Part shown: one piece after another, positions 28,101-34,460 of the stretch
How the letters are laid out: every line of letters starts with the position of its first letter
Numbering within the stretch: position 1 is the stretch's first letter
Assembly (NCBI RefSeq): GCF_029909975.1
Contig: NZ_CP094516.1
Location: 4,898,001 to 4,962,000, forward strand
Direction: 5' to 3'
DNA from: Bradyrhizobium sp. ISRA430
Lineage (GTDB): Bacteria; Pseudomonadota; Alphaproteobacteria; Rhizobiales; Xanthobacteraceae
DNA: 64,000 nucleotides
The notes under the pieces: model-generated
What the model was told of the DNA's origin: nothing
Databases searched by the model: none
The model's input: only the letters and a program-made list of their open reading frames with translations
Program-made: the position numbers and the translations under genes

Positions 28101-28481
28101 AACTACAAGAGCGCGGCACAGTGGTTCCGGAAAGCTGCCGACCGCGGCGTCGCCGACAGCCAGTTCAACCTCGGCATCCTCTATGCCCGCGGCATCGGCG
28201 TCGAACAGAACCTCGCCGAGTCCTACAAATGGTTCAGCCTGGCTGCGGCCCAGGGTGACGCGGATGCGGCGGGCAAGCGCGACGACGTCGCCAAACGCCT
28301 CGACCCGCAATCGCTCGCGGCCGCCAAGCTCGCGATCCAGACCTTCAGCGCCGAACCGCAGCCCGACGACGCCGTCAACGTCGCCGCGCCCGCAGGCGGC
28401 TGGGACAGTGCCGCGCAGGCGAACACCAAGCCTGCGCCGAAGCTGATGGCGGCCAGGCGCTCGGCCTCGGCCGCGCACTGA
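25116..28481 (+). CDS. PodJ-like polar protein with coiled coil, TM segment and Sel1 repeats
   Basis: A 1121-residue protein. The N-terminus (MNSRVSWSVDGIDPSVRERA, then AARRAGMSLNDWLN) is the signature seen in Caulobacter PodJ-like proteins of alphaproteobacteria. Residues about 65-570 are heptad-rich with many LDAIxxQIERI-type units, a long coiled coil interrupted by a Pro/Met stretch near 190-210. A Pro/Ala-rich linker follows, then one membrane helix near 752-776 (LLVGASVVVIVLGTFKMAMSLL) and another Pro-rich linker. Sel1/TPR-like repeats cover about 900-1065 (AAYEIGVRFAEGKGV, TFRLGTLYEKGLGV, SQFNLGILYARGIGV), predicted to be periplasmic. The likely role is polar organisation linked to the cell wall, inferred from architecture. 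Confidence 0.85.
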   Translation: MNSRVSWSVDGIDPSVRERAEAAARRAGMSLNDWLNSTLGDVAPPNFRGPYDQQRPQAPSQESREVADIHQRLDAITQQIERISRPAPRSDVSREQGVARQLNDAISRLDARLSQISRPQQPQQPQPPRTPAVDPRQRQADAVERAAAQVYRSSPPLSPASLDVAVAEITARQSELDGFVSRQMPPRAAPSIAPMAAPIAPMAPPPPPGPDFSALERHLLKITSQIESLQRPDHIEQSISAFRNELAEIRHAITEAMPRRAIESIENEIRSLHRRIDETRSSGTDGQMLAGIERALSEIKQVLRTLTPAEQLTGYDEAIRNLGAKLDLILRANDDPSTVRQLEDAISALRAIVSNVASNEALARLSDDVQLLSSKVDQITRASGHSDSFAVLEQRIAALTAALETRERPVASESTEHLEAAIRALSDRFDRMQVGGDSASTFAHLEQRVSYLLERIEAASDPRGGNLSRVEDGLHDILRHLERQQATYAALAESRSSAPPSDSGMVELVKRELSDIRFSQAETTRHTQDSLEAVHNTLGHVVDRLAMIEGDLRAVRAAPPAPQPMPMAAPTPTAAAIEPAPMAREPRPESQPKSDPKPELPNPAAAQAAHAAFAAAPREFHAATPAAPPVPMAPPIPPRAISEILEPHTVPARAAIAPELPPDHPLEPGTRPNGRVGTPSERIAASESAISEIPAAPKEPVSSSSFIAAARRAAQAAAAQPEKSGRGAKAATAGRAKGKDGASTITSKIRSLLVGASVVVIVLGTFKMAMSLLDGSSAPAPQAMENTSSAPAPQPMAAPPPPSESKPAAPEQITPSMTSPTPIGRQSQNTAAPVPAMGSGSTASVEIPPAPAAAPPPPAASNDVTGAIPMASRARLGLVQVPPSEKLPDGIGGPGLRAAAMKGDATAAYEIGVRFAEGKGVATNYDEAAKWYDRAAQAGVVPATFRLGTLYEKGLGVKRDADIARRYYTQAAERGNAKAMHNLAVLDADGGGRGANYKSAAQWFRKAADRGVADSQFNLGILYARGIGVEQNLAESYKWFSLAAAQGDADAAGKRDDVAKRLDPQSLAAAKLAIQTFSAEPQPDDAVNVAAPAGGWDSAAQANTKPAPKLMAARRSASAAH

Positions 28482-28551
28482 TCCATTCTCGTTCACCGCG
28501 GACGCTTCCTTCGCGGTTGAACCACGATCATTGGTAGCACGCTGTCTCCTC

Positions 28552-28721
28552 TTGTCGTCGCCCGGCTTGACCGGGCGACCCAGTATTCCAGAGACGTCGG
28601 CGGGATACGGAGAAGCCGCGGCTTACTGGATGCCCCGATCCCGGCTCCGCCAAGGCTACGTCCGACCACAAGGGTGCTCGGCCGCCGAAGCTTTAGCGAA
28701 GGCGGCAAGCCGGGGCATGAC
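28552..28721. repeat. Dispersed repeat (family C, copy 2, with internal insertion)
   Basis: Begins TTGTCGTCGCCCGGCTTGAC and continues through CCAGTATTCCAGAGACG and GAAGCCGCGGCTTACTGGAT. After GATGCCCCG the element is interrupted by about 67 bases before CCGGGGCATGACAG. It lies in the 505-base gap 28482-28986. The rest of that gap (28722-28986) holds no recognisable gene or terminator. Confidence 0.8.
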
Positions 28722-28986
28722 AGCGCAGAAGTTGGCCCTCACCTCACTCCGCAGGGGAGAGGCGGTCGGAATCCTCGGCTCGCACCGAATCAGCCAACTC
28801 TCAACCCTCAATCCCGATCATTCAGAACGCCTGAGCTCCTGATCCGCCCGCGGCCAAAAACGCCGCAGTTGGGTCGATTCATGGTCCCGTACGGCGACGA
28901 ATTCGGCTATTGAGGGACGCGGCAATCGTTCCGCCCTCCCGCGAGCATTCCGCGAAATCGATCCGCCTCGCCGGAGCCTGGGACCG

Positions 28987-29904
28987 ATGCAACTCTACCT
29001 TCCGATTGCCGATCTTCCGGTCAATGTCTTCCTGGTGCTGGCGATGGGCGCCGCGGTCGGCTTCGTCTCAGGCATGTTCGGCATCGGCGGCGGCTTCCTG
29101 ATGACGCCGCTTCTGATCTTCATCGGCATCACGCCCGCGGTCGCGGTCGCTTCCGTCGCGAGCCACATCGCGGCCTCCTCGTTTTCCGGCGCGATCACCT
29201 ATTGGCGGCGACGCGCGATCGATCCCGCCCTTGCGACCGTCCTGCTATGCGGCGGCGTGACCGGCACTGCGCTCGGCGTGTGGACGTTCACCCAGCTTCG
29301 CGCGCTCGGCCAGCTCGACCTGATGATCGCTCTGTCCTACGTCGTGCTGCTCACCACGGTCGGCAGCGTGATGTTCTCGGAAGGCCTGCGCGCCCTGATG
29401 CGGACGCGGCGCGGTGCCGTGCCGCCGCGGCGGACCCACAACTGGATCCACGGCCTGCCGCTGAAGATGCGGTTCAAGCGCTCGAAGATCTATCTCTCGG
29501 TGATCCCGGTGGTGGTCGTCGGCATCGGGATTGGCTTCATCGGCGCCATCATGGGCATCGGCGGCGGCTTCATCCTGGTGCCGATCATGATCTACCTCTT
29601 GCGGGTGCCGACCTCGACGGTGATCGGGACCTCGATGATTCTCACCCTCGTCACCATGTTGTTCGCGACCATGCTGCACGCGGTGACCAATCATCTCGTC
29701 GACGCCGTGCTGGCGCTGATCCTGATGGTCGGCGGCGTCACCGGCGCGCAGTTCGGCGCCCGCGCCGGCCAGCGCATTCGCGGCGAGCAATTGCGCCTGC
29801 TGCTCGGCATCCTGATCCTCTCGGTCGGCATCCGCTTCGCGGTTGAGCTCGTGATCCGGCCCGAGGATCTCTTCACCATCCGCGAGCTGGGGGTGAACGG
29901 ATGA
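28987..29904 (+). CDS. TauE/SafE family membrane exporter
   Basis: A 305-residue inner-membrane protein of the TauE/SafE family, associated with export of sulfite or sulfonates. It has two homologous halves, each with a glycine-rich signature: GFVSGMFGIGGGFLMTPLL (about 24-42) and GFIGAIMGIGGGFILVP (about 181-197). About eight hydrophobic segments are separated by a basic cytoplasmic loop (residues about 135-165). The 3' end overlaps the start of a TIGR02186 gene by four bases, a pairing frequent in alphaproteobacteria. Specificity cannot be read from sequence. Confidence 0.92.
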   Translation: MQLYLPIADLPVNVFLVLAMGAAVGFVSGMFGIGGGFLMTPLLIFIGITPAVAVASVASHIAASSFSGAITYWRRRAIDPALATVLLCGGVTGTALGVWTFTQLRALGQLDLMIALSYVVLLTTVGSVMFSEGLRALMRTRRGAVPPRRTHNWIHGLPLKMRFKRSKIYLSVIPVVVVGIGIGFIGAIMGIGGGFILVPIMIYLLRVPTSTVIGTSMILTLVTMLFATMLHAVTNHLVDAVLALILMVGGVTGAQFGARAGQRIRGEQLRLLLGILILSVGIRFAVELVIRPEDLFTIRELGVNG

Positions 29905-30671
29905 TGCGCGCACTGATCGCCGCGTGTCTCATCCTGCTGCTCGGCACATCCGCGCGCGCCGAGCGGCTGATCGTATCGGTCTCCAACCATCGCGTCACCG
30001 TGACGCCGAACTATTCCGGCGAGGAGCTGGTGCTGTTCGGCTCGGTCGAAAAGGACGCCACGACGCCGGCCGATCGCACCGCCTACGATCTCGTCGTCAC
30101 GGTGATCGGCCCGCGCGCCGACATGGTGACGCGGCGCAAGGAGCGCACCTTCGGCATCTGGATCAACACCGACTACCGGCAGTTCCTGCAGGTGCCGAGC
30201 TATCTCGCGCTGTTCGCCAATCGCCCGTTCGACCAGATCACCTCGCCCGAGATCGCGCGGCGGCAACAGATCGGACTCAACAACGTGCTCCTGATGCAGC
30301 GCGTCGGCGGCGACTATGCCGACGTGGTGCCGAACGACGCCTTCCGCTCGGCCTTCGTTCGCTTGCGCACCCAGCGCGGGCTCTACCGCGAAGACGCCGC
30401 CGCGGTGACGTTCCTGACGCCGACACTGTTCCGCACCGGCATTCCGCTGCCCGCGGAGGTGCCCATCGGGACCTATCAGGTCGAGATCAAGCTGTTTGCC
30501 AACGGCGCGCTTGTCACCAAGACGGAGACCGCGTTCGAGATCGTCAAGGTCGGCTTCGAGCAGTTCGTCGCCACCAGCGCGCGGCAGAACGGGTTGATCT
30601 ACGGCCTCGCTACGGCGGCCATGGCGCTGATGACGGGATGGATGGCGTCGATCGTGTTCAGGAAGGATTGA
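29901..30671 (+). CDS. TIGR02186 family exported membrane-anchored protein
   Basis: A 256-residue protein with a signal peptide (MMRALIAACLILLLGTSARA), a periplasmic domain and a C-terminal membrane helix (LIYGLATAAMALMTGWMASIVF). The domain starts ERLIVSVSNHRVTVTPNYSGEELVLFGSVE and contains RRKERTFGIWINTDYRQF, matching the alphaproteobacterial family TIGR02186. It is nearly always next to a TauE/SafE exporter, which it may serve as a periplasmic partner. Its start is fixed by the ATGA overlap with that gene. Confidence 0.88.
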   Translation: MMRALIAACLILLLGTSARAERLIVSVSNHRVTVTPNYSGEELVLFGSVEKDATTPADRTAYDLVVTVIGPRADMVTRRKERTFGIWINTDYRQFLQVPSYLALFANRPFDQITSPEIARRQQIGLNNVLLMQRVGGDYADVVPNDAFRSAFVRLRTQRGLYREDAAAVTFLTPTLFRTGIPLPAEVPIGTYQVEIKLFANGALVTKTETAFEIVKVGFEQFVATSARQNGLIYGLATAAMALMTGWMASIVFRKD

Positions 30672-30691
30672 GTAGCGCTACTCACTCGTCT

Positions 30692-30793
30692 CGTCGTCGC
30701 CCGGCCTGACCGGGCGACCCAGTATTCCAGAGACGGCGGTGAGATACGGAGAAGCCGCGGCGTACCGGATGCCCCGCCTTCGCGGGGCATGAC
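30692..30793. repeat. Dispersed repeat (family C, copy 3)
   Basis: The most compact copy: GTCGCCCGG and CCGGGCGAC arms, CCAGTATTCCAGAGACGG, GATACGGAGAAGCCGCGG, and a closing hairpin GATGCCCCGCCTTCGCGGGGCATGAC truncated here to its arms ATGCCCCG / CGGGGCAT. It fills the convergent gap between the TIGR02186 gene and the metallo-hydrolase. Confidence 0.85.
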
Positions 30794-30801
30794 CGCCGAG
30801 A

Positions 30802-31575
30802 CTACGGCGCCTCGATCACCGTCGGCACGCCCGGCTCGAGCAGCCGCAGCCGCGGGCCGAAGCCGAGCACGTCGAAGGTCTTGCGCAGATCTTCGCTGTT
30901 CTGGCGGAAATGCGCCCAGCCTTCGGTGTGAACCGGGACGATCATCGCATCGGGAAAAGCGCGTGCGGTCTCGATGGTATCGTTGGTGTCCATGGTGAGA
31001 TGGAACGGCCCGCGCGTTTGCGCAGCGCCGGCGAAGGGCACCACCACGCCGCATTTGAAGCGGCGCGCGACCTCGGCAACGCCGTCGAACCAGGTGGTAT
31101 CGCCGCTGATATAGACCGGGCGCGTCTCCTTGCGGCTCGACGACACCACAAAGCCGATGACATCGCCCGACAGCGGCTCGATGCCGGCCGGGCCGTGCCG
31201 CGCGGGCGTGGCGGTGATCGTCAGCGTGTTGCCGTCGCCATCCCTCAACTGCGCGGTGGCCCAGGGCGCGAGGCCCTCGACATCGCCGCCGAGGCGCTTT
31301 GCGCCGGCCTCGGTCGTCAGCACGCGCTTGACCTTGAAAAGAAACTCGCGGCCGGAATTGTCGAGATTGTCCGAGTGCTGGTCGTGGCTGAGCAGGACGG
31401 CATCGACCGGACCGATCGCATCGGCCTTCAGCGCGGGCCCGATGGTCTTCTCCAGCTTCACATGCGGCAGTTGGTAGGCGCCGGGCGCATCGAAGGTTGG
31501 GTCGGTCAAAAGGCGAAAGCCGTCGATTTCGATCAGCGCGGTCGGGCCACCAATCAGGGTGATGGATACGGGCAT
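30802..31575 (-). CDS. Metallo-beta-lactamase fold hydrolase (UlaG-like)
   Basis: A 257-residue MBL-fold protein of the UlaG/COG2220 group. The metal motif region reads LLSHDQHSDNLD. In this group an H-x-H pattern is usual, so Gln in the second position is a departure from canonical ligands. Later ligands look present: TPARHGP and YISGDTTWFDG. The C-terminus has IVPVHTEGWAHF. It is 12 bases downstream of an EamA transporter on the same strand, and the pair is divergent from a LysR regulator. Substrate unknown. Confidence 0.87.
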   Translation of the reverse strand: MPVSITLIGGPTALIEIDGFRLLTDPTFDAPGAYQLPHVKLEKTIGPALKADAIGPVDAVLLSHDQHSDNLDNSGREFLFKVKRVLTTEAGAKRLGGDVEGLAPWATAQLRDGDGNTLTITATPARHGPAGIEPLSGDVIGFVVSSSRKETRPVYISGDTTWFDGVAEVARRFKCGVVVPFAGAAQTRGPFHLTMDTNDTIETARAFPDAMIVPVHTEGWAHFRQNSEDLRKTFDVLGFGPRLRLLEPGVPTVIEAP

Positions 31576-31587
31576 GAAAGATTCTCC

Positions 31588-32502
31588 TTAACCTGCTGCT
31601 TTCGCTGCCGGGCGCGTCACCAGGTAGATGCCGAGCGCGACCGGAATGACGCCGAAGAGGTCGCGCGCTTCGACATGCTCGCCGAGCACCAGGAAGGCGA
31701 ACAGCATGCCGAGCGGCGGCATCAGGAAATGATACGCGCTCGCGGCGGTGGCGCCGCACACTTTCAGGAGATGGAACCAGAGCAGATAGGCGAGGATCGA
31801 GCCGCCGAGCACGAGGAAGGCGAAGGCGCCGATCAGGCTCGGCGTATAGTCGATCGCGTGGATGTCGGCGAAGGTCAGCGCGACCGGCGTCAGCACGATG
31901 CCGGCGGCGAGATTCTGGATGCCGTTGCCGATCCACAAGCTTCCCTTCGGCGCGAGCAGCTTGAACAGGATGGTGCCGGCGACGATGGAGGCCAGCGAGG
32001 CCAGCGTGAAGACGATGCCGTGCAGGCTGTCGGTGCCGACCGCGAGGCGGTGCCAGACGATCAGCGTCACGCCGATGACGCCGAGCAAGAGGCCGCCGGC
32101 CTTACGCCAGGTCATGCCCTCGCCAAGGACGAGAGCGGCCAGCGCCGCTGTGAACACCGGATTGGCCGAGACGATCAGACCACCGAGACCTGCAGAGACG
32201 GATTGCAGGCCGGTGTAGCCGAGGCCGAGATAGAGCGCGTTGTTGGCGATGCCGAGCACGGCGTAGATCGCGGCATCGCGCCATGACAGCGACCAGCCGT
32301 CGCCGCGGATCAGCGTTGCGCCGAGCATCAGGATGCCGGCGAGCGAGAAGCGCGCGGCGAGCAGGATCAGCGGTGGGCAATGGGTCACGCCGATCTTGCC
32401 GGCGACGAAGGCATAGCTCCAGAGCAGGCAGAACACACCGATATACAGCGGCAGCGGGTTGAAGCGGCTGCGGGGGACCGAAATTGAAGGCGCGAGGGAC
32501 AT
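31588..32502 (-). CDS. DMT/EamA family exporter
   Basis: A 304-residue inner-membrane transporter with ten hydrophobic segments in two EamA halves. The first begins IGVFCLLWSYAFVAGKIGV and the second ASLASIVAGTILFKLL. Members export metabolites such as amino acids or their analogues. The start MSLAPS at 32502 is chosen because an AGGAG lies about 10 bases upstream; the frame extends to 32544 into the promoter region. It forms a unit with the following metallo-hydrolase gene and is divergent from LysR, which probably controls it. Confidence 0.92.
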   Translation of the reverse strand: MSLAPSISVPRSRFNPLPLYIGVFCLLWSYAFVAGKIGVTHCPPLILLAARFSLAGILMLGATLIRGDGWSLSWRDAAIYAVLGIANNALYLGLGYTGLQSVSAGLGGLIVSANPVFTAALAALVLGEGMTWRKAGGLLLGVIGVTLIVWHRLAVGTDSLHGIVFTLASLASIVAGTILFKLLAPKGSLWIGNGIQNLAAGIVLTPVALTFADIHAIDYTPSLIGAFAFLVLGGSILAYLLWFHLLKVCGATAASAYHFLMPPLGMLFAFLVLGEHVEARDLFGVIPVALGIYLVTRPAAKAAG

Positions 32503-32540
32503 GACATTCTCCTGAGCCCCCGATCTAGGGACCCGGCTTG

Positions 32541-32559
32541 TCATTTGGAAATTAAATGA
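32541..32559. promoter_or_regulatory. Candidate LysR operator
   Basis: A perfect inverted repeat TCATTT-N7-AAATGA, AT-rich in otherwise GC-rich DNA, in the divergent gap between the exporter and LysR. It contains the T-N11-A pattern expected of LysR-type binding sites and lies 39-57 bases before the LysR start. Confidence 0.6.
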
Positions 32560-32597
32560 TTAACTTCCGATCAGTGGATTTTCGAATGGAGGCGGCC

Positions 32598-33461
32598 ATG
32601 CTCGATCTGGAGCTCCTGCGCAGCTTCGTCTCGGTGGTCGAGGCCGGCGGCTTCACCCGCGCCGGCGAGCGTGTCCACCGCACGCAATCGACCGTGAGCC
32701 AGCAGATCAAGCGCTTGGAAGAAGATGTCGGCCAGGCGCTCCTGCACCGCGACGGCAAGGACGTGCGCCCGACCGAAGCCGGCGAGCGGCTGCTGTCCTA
32801 TGCGCGACGGCTGCTCTCACTCGCCGAGGAGGCGCGCGACATGCTGCGCCAGCCTGATGGCGAAGGCGCAATTCGCCTCGGCATCCCCGAGGATTTTGCC
32901 GCCTACCGGCTCGCGAAGCTGCTCGGCGCATTCTCGCGCTCGCATCCGGGCCTGCGGCTGGATGTGCGCGCCGACCAGAGCAAGAATCTTAGCCGCGATC
33001 TCGAACGCGGCGAGCTGGATCTGGCGCTGTTCAAGCGCGCGGCTGGCGAAAAGGGCGCGATCGCGGTGTGGCCGGAGCGTGTGCATTGGGTCACCAGCAA
33101 GAGCCATCCGATCAAGACCGACGTCGCCTCCGTGCCGCTGATCGGCTTTCCGCTCGGCTGCCTCTATCGCGCCGGCGCCATCCACGCGCTGGAGAGCGCG
33201 GGCCGGCCCTGGCACATGGCCTATACGTCATCGAGCCTCGCCGGCATCCAGGCCGCGGTCGCTGCCGGAATGGGGCTGAGCATCTTGTCCGAGATGGCGA
33301 TCCAGTCCGATCACCGCGTGCTGACCGCGAAGGATGGGTTTGCGCCGATCAACCGGACCGAAGTGGCACTGATGGCCTCACCCGGCGCCAGCCCCGCGAC
33401 GCTGCGGCTCGCGGATCGGCTGGCGGAGTTTTGCGATAACGTGCAGGCGAAGGCGGCTTAG
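32598..33461 (+). CDS. LysR family transcriptional regulator
   Basis: A 287-residue LysR-type regulator. The winged helix is at residues 1-60 (LDLELLRSFVSVVEAGGFTR, then RTQSTVSQQIKRLEEDVG). The effector-binding domain starts near 90 (GAIRLGIPEDFAAYRLAKLL), with AAGMGLSILSEMAI near 225. The start at 32598 is preferred over 32556 because GGAGG lies about 6 bases upstream and the earlier ATG would fall inside the operator palindrome. It is divergent from the EamA exporter and metallo-hydrolase, the probable targets. Confidence 0.93.
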   Translation: MLDLELLRSFVSVVEAGGFTRAGERVHRTQSTVSQQIKRLEEDVGQALLHRDGKDVRPTEAGERLLSYARRLLSLAEEARDMLRQPDGEGAIRLGIPEDFAAYRLAKLLGAFSRSHPGLRLDVRADQSKNLSRDLERGELDLALFKRAAGEKGAIAVWPERVHWVTSKSHPIKTDVASVPLIGFPLGCLYRAGAIHALESAGRPWHMAYTSSSLAGIQAAVAAGMGLSILSEMAIQSDHRVLTAKDGFAPINRTEVALMASPGASPATLRLADRLAEFCDNVQAKAA

Positions 33462-33502
33462 CTGCTGCAACGATCGTATCTGCCACCACGATGAAAGTAG
33501 GT

Positions 33503-33553
33503 TCCCTCCCCCCTTGCGGGGGAGGGAGCGCAGTGTGCGCGTGGCGAGAGGAT
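33503..33553. repeat. Half copy of family A repeat
   Basis: One arm only: CCCTCCCCC-CTTG-CGGGGGAGGG (33504-33526), followed by GGCGAGAGG. It lies between the convergent LysR and pdeM genes and may act as a terminator-like hairpin for both. Confidence 0.7.
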
Positions 33554-33582
33554 CGAGATCAGATGGATTCGGCTATCGCCAA

Positions 33583-34281
33583 TCAATAGCACCGCGACGC
33601 GGCGATGGCGTGGACGCGGCGGTCGCCGAGGAGATGCGCGACAAAGCCGTTCTTCGGGAAGATCTTTGCGAACGCGGCATCGCGGATGCTGAGGCCGCCG
33701 GCATAGGCACCGAAGGCGGGCATCACGGCGCGCATCCCGTCACAAGCGAAGCAGCGCCGCTCCATCGAACGGCCGCGCGCGGAAACGCGCGCCTTTGGAT
33801 GCAGATGGCCGGCGATCTCACCGATTGCGCCGGTCGGCTCGTGGCGGAAGGTGATCGGCCCGACCGCGACTTCGTCCGCAAGTGTGCCGCCGAGATCGCG
33901 CGGCAGCAGCGGATCGTGATTGCCGGAGATCCAGATCCAGTCGCGTCGAGCCTGGAGCGCAGCGACGGTGTCGCGATCGGCCTCCGACAGCCGCTCATGC
34001 GCGGTGCGATCGTGAAAACTGTCGCCGAGCGCGATGACGATGCGCGGATCATGGCGGGCGACCACGGCGGCGAGTCGGCTCAGCGTTGCGACCGTGTCGT
34101 AAGGCGGCAGCAGTACGCCGCGCGCGGCGAAACTCGAGCCCTTTTCGAGATGCAGGTCGGAGACGACGAGCAGGCGTTGCTCTTCCCAGAACAACGCGCC
34201 GGAGAGATCGGTGTACAGCGAGATGCCCGCTACGTCCAAAGCGCGCGTTGAAGAGATTTGCAGCGCCGCGTGCTCCGTCAT
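33583..34281 (-). CDS. pdeM: Ligase-associated DNA damage response endonuclease PdeM (metallophosphoesterase)
   Basis: A 232-residue calcineurin-like metallophosphoesterase of the ligase-associated DNA repair set; studied relatives are manganese-dependent single-strand DNA endonucleases. All metal-site motifs are visible: D42 and H44 (VVSDLHLEKG), D87 (IALGDSFHD), N121-H122 (ISGNHDP), H159 and H161 (AGHLHPKA). The start at MTEHAAL (34281) is preferred because the upstream frame to 34413 lies in repeat DNA; the ATG itself is at the repeat border. The helicase of the set is next upstream on the same strand. Confidence 0.9.
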   Translation of the reverse strand: MTEHAALQISSTRALDVAGISLYTDLSGALFWEEQRLLVVSDLHLEKGSSFAARGVLLPPYDTVATLSRLAAVVARHDPRIVIALGDSFHDRTAHERLSEADRDTVAALQARRDWIWISGNHDPLLPRDLGGTLADEVAVGPITFRHEPTGAIGEIAGHLHPKARVSARGRSMERRCFACDGMRAVMPAFGAYAGGLSIRDAAFAKIFPKNGFVAHLLGDRRVHAIAASRCY

Positions 34282-34413
34282 GGCCGGGCCTGCTCGCCCG
34301 GCGAAGCCTTGGCGTAGCCGGGTCCCGGCCATCCACGTTCTTGCCGCGGAGACAAAGACGTGGATGCCCGGGTCTTCCAATTGAAGACGCGTTCCGCGCT
34401 TTTGCCCGGCCAT
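34282..34413. repeat. Palindromic repeat (family E, copy 2)
   Basis: Contains GGCCGGGCCTGCTCGCCCGGC, GGTCCCGGCCATCCACG and GATGCCCGGG ... GCCCGGCCATGAC, related to 13138-13222. It separates pdeM from the helicase and abuts the pdeM start codon, which would place hairpins in the pdeM leader if the two genes are co-transcribed. Confidence 0.65.
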
Positions 34414-34460
34414 GACGATGTGGAGAGAGTTGCGCCCCGAAAAGTCATTTTTACAGCAGT

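Noticed and set aside
28881..28913. Ten-codon peptide MVPYGDEFGY upstream of the TauE gene as a leader peptide
   Set aside because: No ribosome site or attenuator structure was found; too short to support.
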